Below, piece by piece: positions 1 to 5,422 of a DNA stretch of 7,086 bases. Numbering within the stretch: position 1 is the first letter of the stretch; each line of letters opens with the position of its first letter. A program made the position numbers and the translations under genes. Below the pieces are notes generated by a model. It ran no database searches, had not been told where the DNA came from, and worked only from the letters and a program-made list of their open reading frames with translations. Source of the DNA: COE1 sp036310845 (GTDB taxonomy: Bacteria; Bacillota; Clostridia; Lachnospirales; Lachnospiraceae); the NCBI GenBank assembly GCA_036310845.1, contig JAXJRB010000232.1, positions 1-7,086 on the forward strand, read 5' to 3'.

Positions 1-533
1 GTAGTTATTTGGGGAAAGGGAAAAGTACCAATATGCTGAAAAGAAAGAGCAGATTAAACGTGCCAATCGGTTCCTGACATTGGGTTTTCTGCTTTTCTAT
101 CTGGCGATGACTATTGTTGTATGGATTGCTGCAATAAGAGGGATCAGAACACATTGCATCGATATTAGGAGAATTATCAGAGAATGCGGAGGCAGCAGCA
201 GGCGCTGTTTCGAAATCAGTGGAGGCAGCAGAAGCACAGGATGGCTTAATTTCTCAGGCGTCAGAAAGCTTTACAGAGGTAAATAGTAACGTAGGACAGT
301 TAATCTCTGATATTGGTGAAATTGACCATATGCTAAGTGATCTGTCAGAAGCAAATAATCAGATTGTAGATAATATTATGCATTTATCTGCGACTACGCA
401 GGAAGTAACAGCATCTTCTGCACAAGCAGCTGAGCTGAGTGTTAGGAATCTGCACAATGCAGAACAAACCAAAAATCTGCTGGATGGTGTTATCGCGACA
501 TCGCATCAGCTGGATCAATATACAGCGAAGTAA
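1..533 (+). pseudogene. Methyl-accepting chemotaxis protein remnant (internally deleted, frameshifted)
   Basis: Two reading frames carry parts of one receptor. The frame starting at position 5 reads LFGEREKYQYAEKKEQIKRA and then a hydrophobic helix (about 80-140), the usual first membrane segment of a Lachnospiraceae-type receptor. At about 140-155 the homology jumps to another frame, which runs open to the TAA at 531-533. This frame has the alanine- and glutamate-rich coiled coil of a receptor signalling domain, including NNQIVDNIMHLSATTQEVTA. The second membrane helix, the HAMP region and the conserved hairpin tip that contacts CheA and CheW are all absent. A TAG at 2-4 also interrupts the first frame, and the gene may begin before the window. 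An internal deletion fusing the two ends is the simplest reading. The product, if any, could not signal. The C-terminal fragment could start at the GTG at 219, but no good ribosome binding site supports this. Confidence 0.8.
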
Positions 534-537
534 TAGG

Positions 538-576
538 AACCCTTCAGGTGGTGTAAATCACTTGGAGGGTTTTGTA
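538..576 (+). terminator. Rho-independent terminator after the receptor remnant
   Basis: A 13-bp stem (538-550 with 559-571, two G-T wobbles) encloses an 8-base loop and runs into a short T-rich stretch (TTTTGT). It starts five bases after the TAA of the receptor remnant, where a terminator is expected. The T tract is weak, so termination may be partial. Confidence 0.7.
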
Positions 577-596
577 AAGAGTTTCTGATAAAAGAA

Positions 597-625
597 TTGA
601 TTGTGCAAAAGGAAAAACATATAAT
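597..625 (+). promoter_or_regulatory. Sigma-A promoter for the AAA-ATPase/PD-(D/E)xK gene
   Basis: TTGATT (597-602) and a perfect TATAAT (620-625) are separated by exactly 17 bases. Transcription would start near 632, giving a leader of about 30 bases that carries the AAAGGAA ribosome binding site. The upstream terminator makes an independent promoter necessary here. Confidence 0.75.
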
Positions 626-663
626 GTAGATATAAAATAGGTAGTAGACAGAAAGGAAATGTC

Positions 664-2229
664 ATGGGCTTATATTTAGATCCGAATCCGGCAGGCTTTG
701 TAGAAGCAGTACAGTCAGAAATATATGTGGACAAGAGTGAGTTGATTAAGTATACCAACAAGGTATTTGCCACAGCTCAGAAAAATATATGTATCAGCAG
801 ACCAAGAAGATTTGGTAAATCAATGGCTGCTAATATGCTTTGCGCATATTATGGGAAAAACAATAGCATGCGCTCAATTTTTGAAGAGTTAAAAATATAC
901 CAGGATGAATCCTTTGAAAAGCACTTTAATCGATATCATGTCATTGCATTAAATATGCAGATATTTTTGAGTGAAACGCATAATGTGCAGAGAATGATGG
1001 AAAAAATACAAAAGTCATTAGTAGAAGAACTGCAACAGACTTATCCGGATATTATGGCAGATTCTTTAACAGAAATGTTAGCTAGGATATTTGATAAAAC
1101 AGGCGAAAAATTTGTTTTTATTATTGATGAATGGGATTGTATATTCCGAGAGAAAAGAGAGAACGAAGAGGGACATATCACATATTTGGACTTTTTAAGA
1201 AATCTGTTAAAGGATAGAGGCTATGTGGGATTAGCATATATGACAGGAATTTTGCCGATTAAGAAATATGGCAGTCATTCGGCATTAAACATGTTTACAG
1301 AGTTTTCTATGACAAATCCAAGAGGTCTTGCACCTTTTGTAGGATTTACGGATGAAGAAGTGCAGGGATTGTGTGAGAAGTATGGCATGGATTATGTGGA
1401 AGCATCCAGATGGTATGATGGATATACCTTCCGAAAGGAGCCGCATATTTATAGCCCGAAGTCAGTAGTTGATGCGATGTTGAATGAAGAGTTTGACAGC
1501 TATTGGACACAGACAGAAACATATGATGCGCTTAAAATGTACATTGAGATGAATTATGATGGCTTGAGAGATGCTGTGATAGAAATGCTTTCCGGAGGTA
1601 GAGTGAAGGTAAATACAGCGACTTTTCAAAACGATATGACTAGCTTTCAGACAAGGGATGATGTATTGACTTTGTTGATACATCTTGGATATTTAGCATA
1701 TGATTCTAATAAAGAGGAAGTCTTTATTCCGAATTATGAAGTGTCGAAGGAATATAGAAATGCGTTGCAGGGAGCTGGATGGACTAAGGTAATTCAGGCA
1801 ATCCAGCAATCTGAACAGCTTTTGCAGGATACATGGAATAAAAAGGAAGAATCAGTAGCAAAGGCTTTGGAAGAAATACATCTGGAAACCTCGGTGTTGT
1901 CTTATAATAATGAGAACTCTTTAGCATGTATGATTGCGCTTGCCTATTATAGTGCTAAGAATTACTATACAGAAGTTAGAGAAATGCCGACAGGAGAAGG
2001 TTTTGCAGATATTATTTTTATTCCTAGAAAAAATCATCTTGATAAGCCTGCAATGATAGTGGAACTGAAATGGGATAAAAGCGTAGAAGGTGCGATTGCT
2101 CAGATTAAAGAAAAGAAGTATATGAAAGCGCTGGAAGAATATAAAGGAAATGTACTTCTGGTAGCGATCAATTATGATAAGAAAAATAAAAAGCATGAAT
2201 GTAAGATAGAAGATGAGCTATGCTTGTAA
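664..2229 (+). CDS. AAA-ATPase-like protein with C-terminal PD-(D/E)xK nuclease-like domain
   Basis: This 521-residue protein matches the pattern of the AAA-ATPase_like family (PF09820) joined to PDDEXK_9 (PF08011, formerly DUF1703). The phosphate-binding loop is the family's RPRRFGKS (46-53) in place of GxxxxGKS. Walker B is FVFIIDEWD (about 150-158), and the family motif WYDGYTF sits at 250-256. Near the C-terminus, FADI (D449) followed by VELKW (E467, K469) and Q480 form the D...ExK active-site pattern of the PD-(D/E)xK fold, so the nuclease-like domain looks catalytically intact. The length is normal for the family. ATG 664 is preceded by AAAGGAA at a good distance, and the N-terminus GLYLDPNP...YVDKSELI is typical. 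The gene stands alone between two terminators. The cellular role of this family, often present in many copies in Bacteroides and Clostridia, is not established; a part in DNA processing or mobile-element biology is only inference. Confidence 0.92.
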   Translation: MGLYLDPNPAGFVEAVQSEIYVDKSELIKYTNKVFATAQKNICISRPRRFGKSMAANMLCAYYGKNNSMRSIFEELKIYQDESFEKHFNRYHVIALNMQIFLSETHNVQRMMEKIQKSLVEELQQTYPDIMADSLTEMLARIFDKTGEKFVFIIDEWDCIFREKRENEEGHITYLDFLRNLLKDRGYVGLAYMTGILPIKKYGSHSALNMFTEFSMTNPRGLAPFVGFTDEEVQGLCEKYGMDYVEASRWYDGYTFRKEPHIYSPKSVVDAMLNEEFDSYWTQTETYDALKMYIEMNYDGLRDAVIEMLSGGRVKVNTATFQNDMTSFQTRDDVLTLLIHLGYLAYDSNKEEVFIPNYEVSKEYRNALQGAGWTKVIQAIQQSEQLLQDTWNKKEESVAKALEEIHLETSVLSYNNENSLACMIALAYYSAKNYYTEVREMPTGEGFADIIFIPRKNHLDKPAMIVELKWDKSVEGAIAQIKEKKYMKALEEYKGNVLLVAINYDKKNKKHECKIEDELCL

Positions 2230-2237
2230 AGGAAAAG

Positions 2238-2283
2238 TCATTTTGAAGTGGTTGTAAAAAAATTACTTTAAAATGATTTTTTA
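2238..2283 (+). terminator. Rho-independent terminator after the AAA-ATPase gene
   Basis: A 16-bp stem (2238-2253 with 2261-2276, three G-T wobbles) with a 7-base loop is followed directly by six T residues (2277-2282). It begins nine bases after the ATPase stop codon. It ends just before the first copy of the putative ECF promoter element, so it insulates the sigma operon from upstream transcription. Confidence 0.85.
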
Positions 2284-2314
2284 TGTAACGAGTAAATAGG
2301 TAAGTTGGACTTAT
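2284..2314 (+). promoter_or_regulatory. Putative ECF sigma promoter, distal copy (P1)
   Basis: TGTAACGA (2284-2291), 15 bases, then GGACTTAT (2307-2314). The same two octamers recur at the same spacing at 2510-2540 with an unrelated spacer (5 of 15 bases alike). The TGTAAC half matches the AAC-containing -35 box of Gram-positive ECF promoters (for example Bacillus sigma-X), and the second half sits where the -10 box belongs. Transcription would start near 2321 and give a leader of about 260 bases before the sigma gene. Confidence 0.6.
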
Positions 2315-2379
2315 TTTAGAGAATGCAATGAGCAAAGCTTACCACTCACCAAGTTAAGTGACCGTTCAAGGAGTTATGG

Positions 2380-2409
2380 TTGCAAAATGTGGAAAGAAGT
2401 GCTTATAAA
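2380..2409 (+). promoter_or_regulatory. Possible sigma-A promoter in the sigma-operon leader
   Basis: TTGCAA (2380-2385) and TATAAA (2404-2409) are 18 bases apart. It would supply basal transcription of the operon besides the ECF-type elements. The matches are partial in an AT-rich stretch, so this could be chance. Confidence 0.35.
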
Positions 2410-2557
2410 ATGTAATAAACAAAACGAAAGAGGGAGCGAGAATGAAACAAGTATTACTTGTGTTATAGCGGCATGGGATTTGAGAAAAATAAATAAATTA
2501 GAAGAAACTTGTAACGAATCAGATTCTAAACAGGACTTATCATCAAACGAAAGGTAA
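2387..2557 (+). CDS. Possible small protein of 56 residues in the sigma-operon leader
   Basis: The frame is open from 2300 to the TAA at 2555-2557; its only in-frame ATG is at 2387. The nearest ribosome binding site, AAGGAG (2368-2373), is 13 bases away, longer than ideal. The product begins MWKEVLIKCNKQNERG and ends KQDLSSNER. It is hydrophilic, with three cysteines (residues 9, 25, 42), no membrane helix and no recognised domain. The second ECF-type promoter lies inside its 3' end. It may be a leader-encoded small protein, a decayed remnant of a longer gene, or simply an open frame. No function is proposed. Confidence 0.22.
   Translation: MWKEVLIKCNKQNERGSENETSITCVIAAWDLRKINKLEETCNESDSKQDLSSNER
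2510..2540 (+). promoter_or_regulatory. Putative ECF sigma promoter, proximal copy (P2)
   Basis: TGTAACGA (2510-2517), 15 bases, then GGACTTAT (2533-2540), identical in both octamers and in spacing to the copy at 2284-2314. Transcription would start at about 2547, leaving a leader of about 32 bases that contains the sigma gene's ribosome binding site. This is the usual distance for a promoter serving its own sigma factor. Autoregulation is inferred. Confidence 0.65.
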
Positions 2558-2578
2558 CAAACGGGAAGGAGCAGCACG

Positions 2579-3070
2579 TTGGAGATAAAGGAAGCGTATG
2601 AACAATATTTTAATACCGTGTACGGTTATCTATGTACGCTCACAGGTGGAAATCACAATTTGGCAGAGGAGCTGACACAGGAAACCTTCTATCGGGCAAC
2701 GAAGAAGATTTCAGAATTTCGTGGAGAAGCGAAAATGTCGACATGGTTATGTCAGATTGCAAAATATGTATATTATCAAAGCTTAGATAAGAAAAGGCGT
2801 AGAAAAGAAGTTTCCTTTGATGAGGCAGTAGAGCTTGCCATGCAGGAGGAAACAGAGAAAGCTATAGAAGATACCGAAGCGAAAATGAACATATTTAGAG
2901 GAATATATAAATTACCGTCACCGATGAGAGATGTTGTAATGCTGAGGCTGACGGGAGAATTAAGCTTTAAGGAAATCGGTGACATTATGGCGCAGTCTGA
3001 GAACTGGGCAAGAGTAACCTTCTACCGTGCCAAGCAGATGTTGGGAAAGGAGCTGAAACGAGATGAATAA
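2579..3070 (+). CDS. ECF-type RNA polymerase sigma factor
   Basis: This 163-residue protein has the two-domain layout of extracytoplasmic-function sigma factors. Region 2 (about 5-75) contains AEELTQETFYRA (29-40), which contacts core polymerase, and KMSTWLCQIAKYVYY (52-66) with a basic KKRRRK after it, for -10 recognition. Region 4 (about 102-156) contains LPSPMRDVVMLR and a helix-turn-helix (LSFKEIGDIMAQSENWARVTFYRAKQ, quoted in parts: LSFKEIGDIM 128-137, VTFYRAKQ 146-153), for -35 recognition. Region 3 is absent, as in all ECF factors. The start is TTG 2579, supported by GGGAAGGAG seven bases upstream; no in-frame ATG would keep region 2 intact. Its end overlaps the anti-sigma gene by eight bases, indicating translational coupling. 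Two matching promoter-like elements upstream suggest it transcribes its own operon. The exact ECF group cannot be assigned by eye. Confidence 0.95.
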   Translation: MEIKEAYEQYFNTVYGYLCTLTGGNHNLAEELTQETFYRATKKISEFRGEAKMSTWLCQIAKYVYYQSLDKKRRRKEVSFDEAVELAMQEETEKAIEDTEAKMNIFRGIYKLPSPMRDVVMLRLTGELSFKEIGDIMAQSENWARVTFYRAKQMLGKELKRDE

Positions 3071-3365
3071 ACAATACGATTGCAATATTATTCTGGACTT
3101 GCTTCCTCTCTCAATTGAAAATATGGTGACGGAGGAAACCCAAGAAGTAATAGACCAGCATCTTTTAACTTGTGAAAGCTGTAGACAAATTTATGAGGAT
3201 ATGACAAGAGAGCTTGATATTACATCCACAAAGAAGAAGCGTAAAAAGAAAAAGCGACACAAATATAAGAGAAAGAGCCTGATTAAAAAATGTATTCTTG
3301 GATATTTGTTGTTATTGGTACTTATGGTGGCATTTTGTATCATAGATGTGTGTTTCTTTTTGTAG
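3063..3365 (+). CDS. Minimal zf-HC2 anti-sigma factor, membrane-anchored
   Basis: This 100-residue protein starts with a zinc-binding anti-sigma domain (zf-HC2 type): C7, then H33-xxx-C37-xx-C40 in DQHLLTCESC. A very basic linker follows (residues 57-72, mostly K and R), then one membrane helix (about 78-98) that reaches the C-terminus. There is no outer domain, which is short for an anti-sigma factor, so it cannot sense anything outside by itself. It probably binds and holds the ECF sigma factor at the inner face of the membrane; the basic stretch fits the positive-inside rule. ATG 3063 lies inside the end of the sigma gene, with AAAGGAG (3046-3052) ten bases upstream. The linker is coded by a purine-rich A tract, prone to slippage. 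The two downstream membrane proteins may supply the missing sensor. Confidence 0.88.
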   Translation: MNKQYDCNIILDLLPLSIENMVTEETQEVIDQHLLTCESCRQIYEDMTRELDITSTKKKRKKKKRHKYKRKSLIKKCILGYLLLLVLMVAFCIIDVCFFL

Positions 3366-3461
3366 AAAGGCATGGTAGTGTGCAAAATTCATATATGGAA
3401 GATTTTACACACGGCAAATTTGCGCTTTGCACAAATTTGCAGGTTATAGAAAGGGCATGGT
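3363..3461 (+). repeat. 84-bp hairpin insertion bounded by 14/15-bp direct repeats
   Basis: TAGAAAGGCATGGT (3363-3376) recurs as TAGAAAGGGCATGGT (3447-3461), offset by 84 bases. The first copy includes the anti-sigma stop codon; the second supplies the ribosome binding site of the next gene. Between them are two hairpins: 3378-3389 with 3401-3412 (one mismatch, one wobble) and GCAAATTTG 3414-3422 with 3432-3440 (perfect, 9-base loop). Neither is followed by a T tract. Removing one repeat and the intervening bases would restore a plain 'stop codon - ribosome binding site - ATG' junction, so this looks like a small mobile repeat or a duplication scar. An effect on expression between the two anti-sigma-type genes is possible but unproven. 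Confidence 0.6.
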
Positions 3462-3462
3462 T

Positions 3463-4302
3463 ATGAATATGAAAGAAAACATGGATTGTAATATTGTGGC
3501 AGATCTTATGGAACTGTCCTTGGATGGTCTGACAAGTGAAGAATCTGAGCAATTGATACAGGAACACATACAGTCTTGTAGAAGATGCAATAGATATAGA
3601 GAAGTTTTGACTAAGCGACGACAGGAAAGAGAGAGAAATGAACAGGAAAATGATAAAAAGATTTTCCGGGCATTAAAAAGATGGCGTTATGAGCTAATCG
3701 GACTCTTTATAGGAATTATTGCTGTTGTGGCTTTTATAGTAATGGTTTTGTTTGAACCATTTTCAGAAAATAAGGATGGCGAAGAAGTGTATCCTGTAAA
3801 AGAGCATTACGAACAGACTACTGATTATGGAAAACAAGATTACAAAGGTATCGCAGAACTGGCGTTATTCCCGGATAGTGAAGATATAGCAGGGAAGATA
3901 GCAGAATTCTACTATCATTGTAAAGGAAATAAGCTGTATCAGGAATATCAGATTTATCTGGAATGCACCTATGAAAAGGAAGCTTATGAAGCAGAAAAAC
4001 AGCGACTTTTACATATTGCGGATAAGAACACAGAGCGAAAAGTAGGATATTCTGAGGAAGAAACAAGTCTTCCATGCATATATGCCATGCTGTACGATGA
4101 GGGATATGAATATGCCCTTTTATCAGAAGAGGAATACAAGATTATATACATCTATTTGCAGGGAATAGATCGAAGAGAGCTTGTATTTGAGGAAAAGTAT
4201 CTTCCAAAGGACTATGGACAAATGGGACATTTCATGGAAACAGAGAGAGAGCCATTTCGTATTTATATGACAGATGAGGAGAGAATGCGTTATGAACCGT
4301 AA
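3463..4302 (+). CDS. Second zf-HC2 membrane protein with outer domain (anti-sigma-like)
   Basis: This 279-residue protein repeats the zinc anti-sigma layout: C9, then H35-xxx-C39-xx-C42 in EHIQSCRRC, and its start (MDCNIVADLMELSLDGLT) parallels the preceding protein (YDCNIILDLLPLSIENMV). A charged linker (50-76) leads to one membrane helix (about 77-96), and the last 180 residues should lie outside the cell. That outer part carries LFPDSED, EFYYH, YLECTY, EYALLSEEEY and EKYLPKDY, and is related to the outer part of the next protein. Of several in-frame starts, ATG 3463 is best: GAAAGG lies eight bases upstream, while ATG 3457 is too close and TTG 3427 lies in the hairpin repeat. It is probably a co-anti-sigma or the sensor-bearing regulator of the operon; regulation of another sigma factor is possible. 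It overlaps the next gene by 11 bases. Confidence 0.85.
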   Translation: MNMKENMDCNIVADLMELSLDGLTSEESEQLIQEHIQSCRRCNRYREVLTKRRQERERNEQENDKKIFRALKRWRYELIGLFIGIIAVVAFIVMVLFEPFSENKDGEEVYPVKEHYEQTTDYGKQDYKGIAELALFPDSEDIAGKIAEFYYHCKGNKLYQEYQIYLECTYEKEAYEAEKQRLLHIADKNTERKVGYSEEETSLPCIYAMLYDEGYEYALLSEEEYKIIYIYLQGIDRRELVFEEKYLPKDYGQMGHFMETEREPFRIYMTDEERMRYEP

Positions 4303-5206
4303 AGTGAAGAAAATAGGAAAAGGGATATTGGTAGGGATATTATTGACAATAGCTACCTTATTTACACTCGTGTTTGTATTTTTATATTTTGTCTTTTTTG
4401 GAGGACCTGCAAAAGTGACACGTGATATTAAGGATTATGAGGAAGTGTTATCAAATCCTTATGCACAGACGGGATATATCATTTTCCCGGAAAAGATCCC
4501 AAAGGGAGTAATAGAAACAGAGTTCTATAATTCTTTTCGGGATACTTGGAATTCGCCGACTTTACAGACTTATCTTACCTGTGTATATGATACGGAAACC
4601 TATCAAAAGGAAATAGACCGATTAGAGCATACGTCAAAGACCTATGGTGATAAGAAGAAAGAACTGCTTCGTGATGAGAAAAAGAAGTTTCAATATCCGG
4701 CGTATATTGCGGTAGAAAATGCGGCACATAAATATGAATATGCCTTGTTAACTGGGGAGAATCAGATTACATATATAAGCACCAGCTTTATTGATAAAGA
4801 GAATGTGAAGTTTAGTGAGGATTATCTTCCGTATGACTTTATGACAGAAGAAGGAAGAGCTTTTGGAAGTGGTTATTCCATTTATTATGGTAAGGTTCTG
4901 GCAACTATGATAGATACGGATTATACAAGAGATTCCAATCCGGAGGTAAGAGATGCCCATATGGAGATCATCGGAGATAATAACTTTTTTGTGCGTGTTT
5001 TCGTAGATGAGCAAGGCAGAGAAATCATAGATGGTTGTACACAGTATTATTATAATCCAAAAACAGAGGAAGATAAGGAATTCACATATGATGACCTAAA
5101 CGGTATGGAATATAAGGCTATGGAAGCGGACAGAGAGAAGAATATGGTGATTGTCACCTATATGGACGACGGAGAGGAGAAAAAGAGGGAGTATTTGATG
5201 GAATAG
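4292..5206 (+). CDS. Membrane-anchored outer-domain protein related to the preceding zf-HC2 protein
   Basis: This 304-residue protein has a short basic N-terminus (MNRKVKKIGK), one membrane helix (about 11-37) and a large domain predicted outside the cell. It has no zinc-binding motif, so it should not bind a sigma factor. Residues about 57-185 line up with the outer domain of the preceding protein: IFPEK / LFPDS, EFY, YLTCVYDTETY / YLECTYEKEAY, YEYALLTGE / YEYALLSEE, and EDYLPYDF / EKYLPKDY. About 120 further residues at the C-terminus are unique to it, with a beta-rich look (NNFFVRVFVDEQGREI, then NMVIVTYMDDGEEKKREY). ATG 4292 is preferred to the in-frame ATG 4274 because TGAGGAG (4275-4281) precedes it. 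It is the last gene of the operon, and its start overlaps its neighbour. No known family was recognised; a sensor, ligand-binding or shielding role is inference from context. Confidence 0.85.
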   Translation: MNRKVKKIGKGILVGILLTIATLFTLVFVFLYFVFFGGPAKVTRDIKDYEEVLSNPYAQTGYIIFPEKIPKGVIETEFYNSFRDTWNSPTLQTYLTCVYDTETYQKEIDRLEHTSKTYGDKKKELLRDEKKKFQYPAYIAVENAAHKYEYALLTGENQITYISTSFIDKENVKFSEDYLPYDFMTEEGRAFGSGYSIYYGKVLATMIDTDYTRDSNPEVRDAHMEIIGDNNFFVRVFVDEQGREIIDGCTQYYYNPKTEEDKEFTYDDLNGMEYKAMEADREKNMVIVTYMDDGEEKKREYLME

Positions 5207-5284
5207 GATTTACAATCAATTTTTGAAATGCTCTTTTGGCATTATTACATGTATATGCATAAAAAATTGTTAAAGGGGAAGTAT

Positions 5285-5330
5285 AGGACTGAAAAGTGTA
5301 ATTGATTGCATTTTTCAGTCTTATTTTGTT
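5285..5330 (+). terminator. Rho-independent terminator of the ECF sigma operon
   Basis: GACTGAAAAGTGT (5287-5299) pairs with GCATTTTTCAGTC (5308-5320), with two wobbles and an 8-base loop; two more pairs extend the base. TTATTTTGTT follows. It is about 80 bases past the last stop codon of the operon. Its right arm could also pair with the repeat copy at 5368-5378 (11 perfect pairs), which would disrupt the terminator in read-through transcripts. Confidence 0.72.
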
Positions 5331-5393
5331 GCGGTGAGTTGAAGATTTCAAAGGTATATGCTATTCTAAGACTGAAAAGTGAATTTAGTTGCA
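5287..5393 (+). repeat. Pair of 24-bp direct repeats before the AAA_14/DUF4143 gene
   Basis: GACTGAAAAGTG followed by 12 less conserved bases ending TTGCA occurs at 5287-5310 and again at 5370-5393, with 20 of 24 bases the same and starts 83 bases apart. The first copy is the left arm of the terminator; the second covers the expected transcription start of the ATPase gene. The copies may be an operator, the end of a mobile unit, or a duplicated terminator arm. Confidence 0.6.
5339..5367 (+). promoter_or_regulatory. Extended -10 promoter for the AAA_14/DUF4143 gene
   Basis: TTGAAG (5339-5344), 17 bases, then TATTCT (5362-5367), preceded by TGC (5359-5361) to make an extended -10 element. Transcription would start at about 5374, inside the second copy of the GACTGAAAAGTG repeat, leaving a leader of about 50 bases. 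Each hexamer matches consensus at four of six bases. Confidence 0.5.
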
Positions 5394-5422
5394 AAAATCT
5401 TTCCTAAAAGGAGTGCGTAAAT

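Larger units (their letters stand above)
2230..2578 (+). other. 349-base leader region of the ECF sigma operon
   Basis: This stretch has no well-supported gene. From left to right it holds the ATPase terminator, ECF-type promoter element 1 (2284-2314), a possible sigma-A promoter (2380-2409), a weak 56-codon reading frame (2387-2557), an 8-codon reading frame with a good ribosome binding site (2442-2468), ECF-type element 2 (2510-2540) and the AAGGAG of the sigma gene. GGTAAG (2299-2304) and CTTACC (2338-2343) could pair, but no known riboswitch shape is evident. Confidence 0.6.

Noticed and set aside
80..286. 68-codon frame from TTG 80 as a separate small membrane protein gene
   Set aside because: Its first half is the first membrane helix of the broken receptor and its second half is out-of-frame reading of the receptor's signalling domain; there is no ribosome binding site at the TTG.
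664..2229. Calling the AAA-ATPase/PD-(D/E)xK gene an anti-phage defence gene
   Set aside because: The domain pairing would suit such a role, but there is no defence partner gene nearby and the family's function is not established.
2442..2468. 8-codon frame (MKQVLLVL) with AGGGAG upstream, as a leader peptide
   Set aside because: Too short to judge; no run of regulatory codons and no attenuator hairpin follows it.
2284..2578. Riboswitch in the sigma-operon leader
   Set aside because: Only short possible pairings (for example GGTAAG with CTTACC) are seen, with no known conserved core and no terminator or sequestering hairpin before the sigma gene.
3427..3462. Longer start (TTG 3427) for the second zf-HC2 protein
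   Set aside because: The extra residues are coded by the hairpin repeat, and GAAAGG is well placed only for ATG 3463.
4274..4291. Earlier ATG at 4274 for the third membrane protein
   Set aside because: It overlaps the TGAGGAG that serves ATG 4292 and has no ribosome binding site of its own; the basic residues before the membrane helix begin at 4292.
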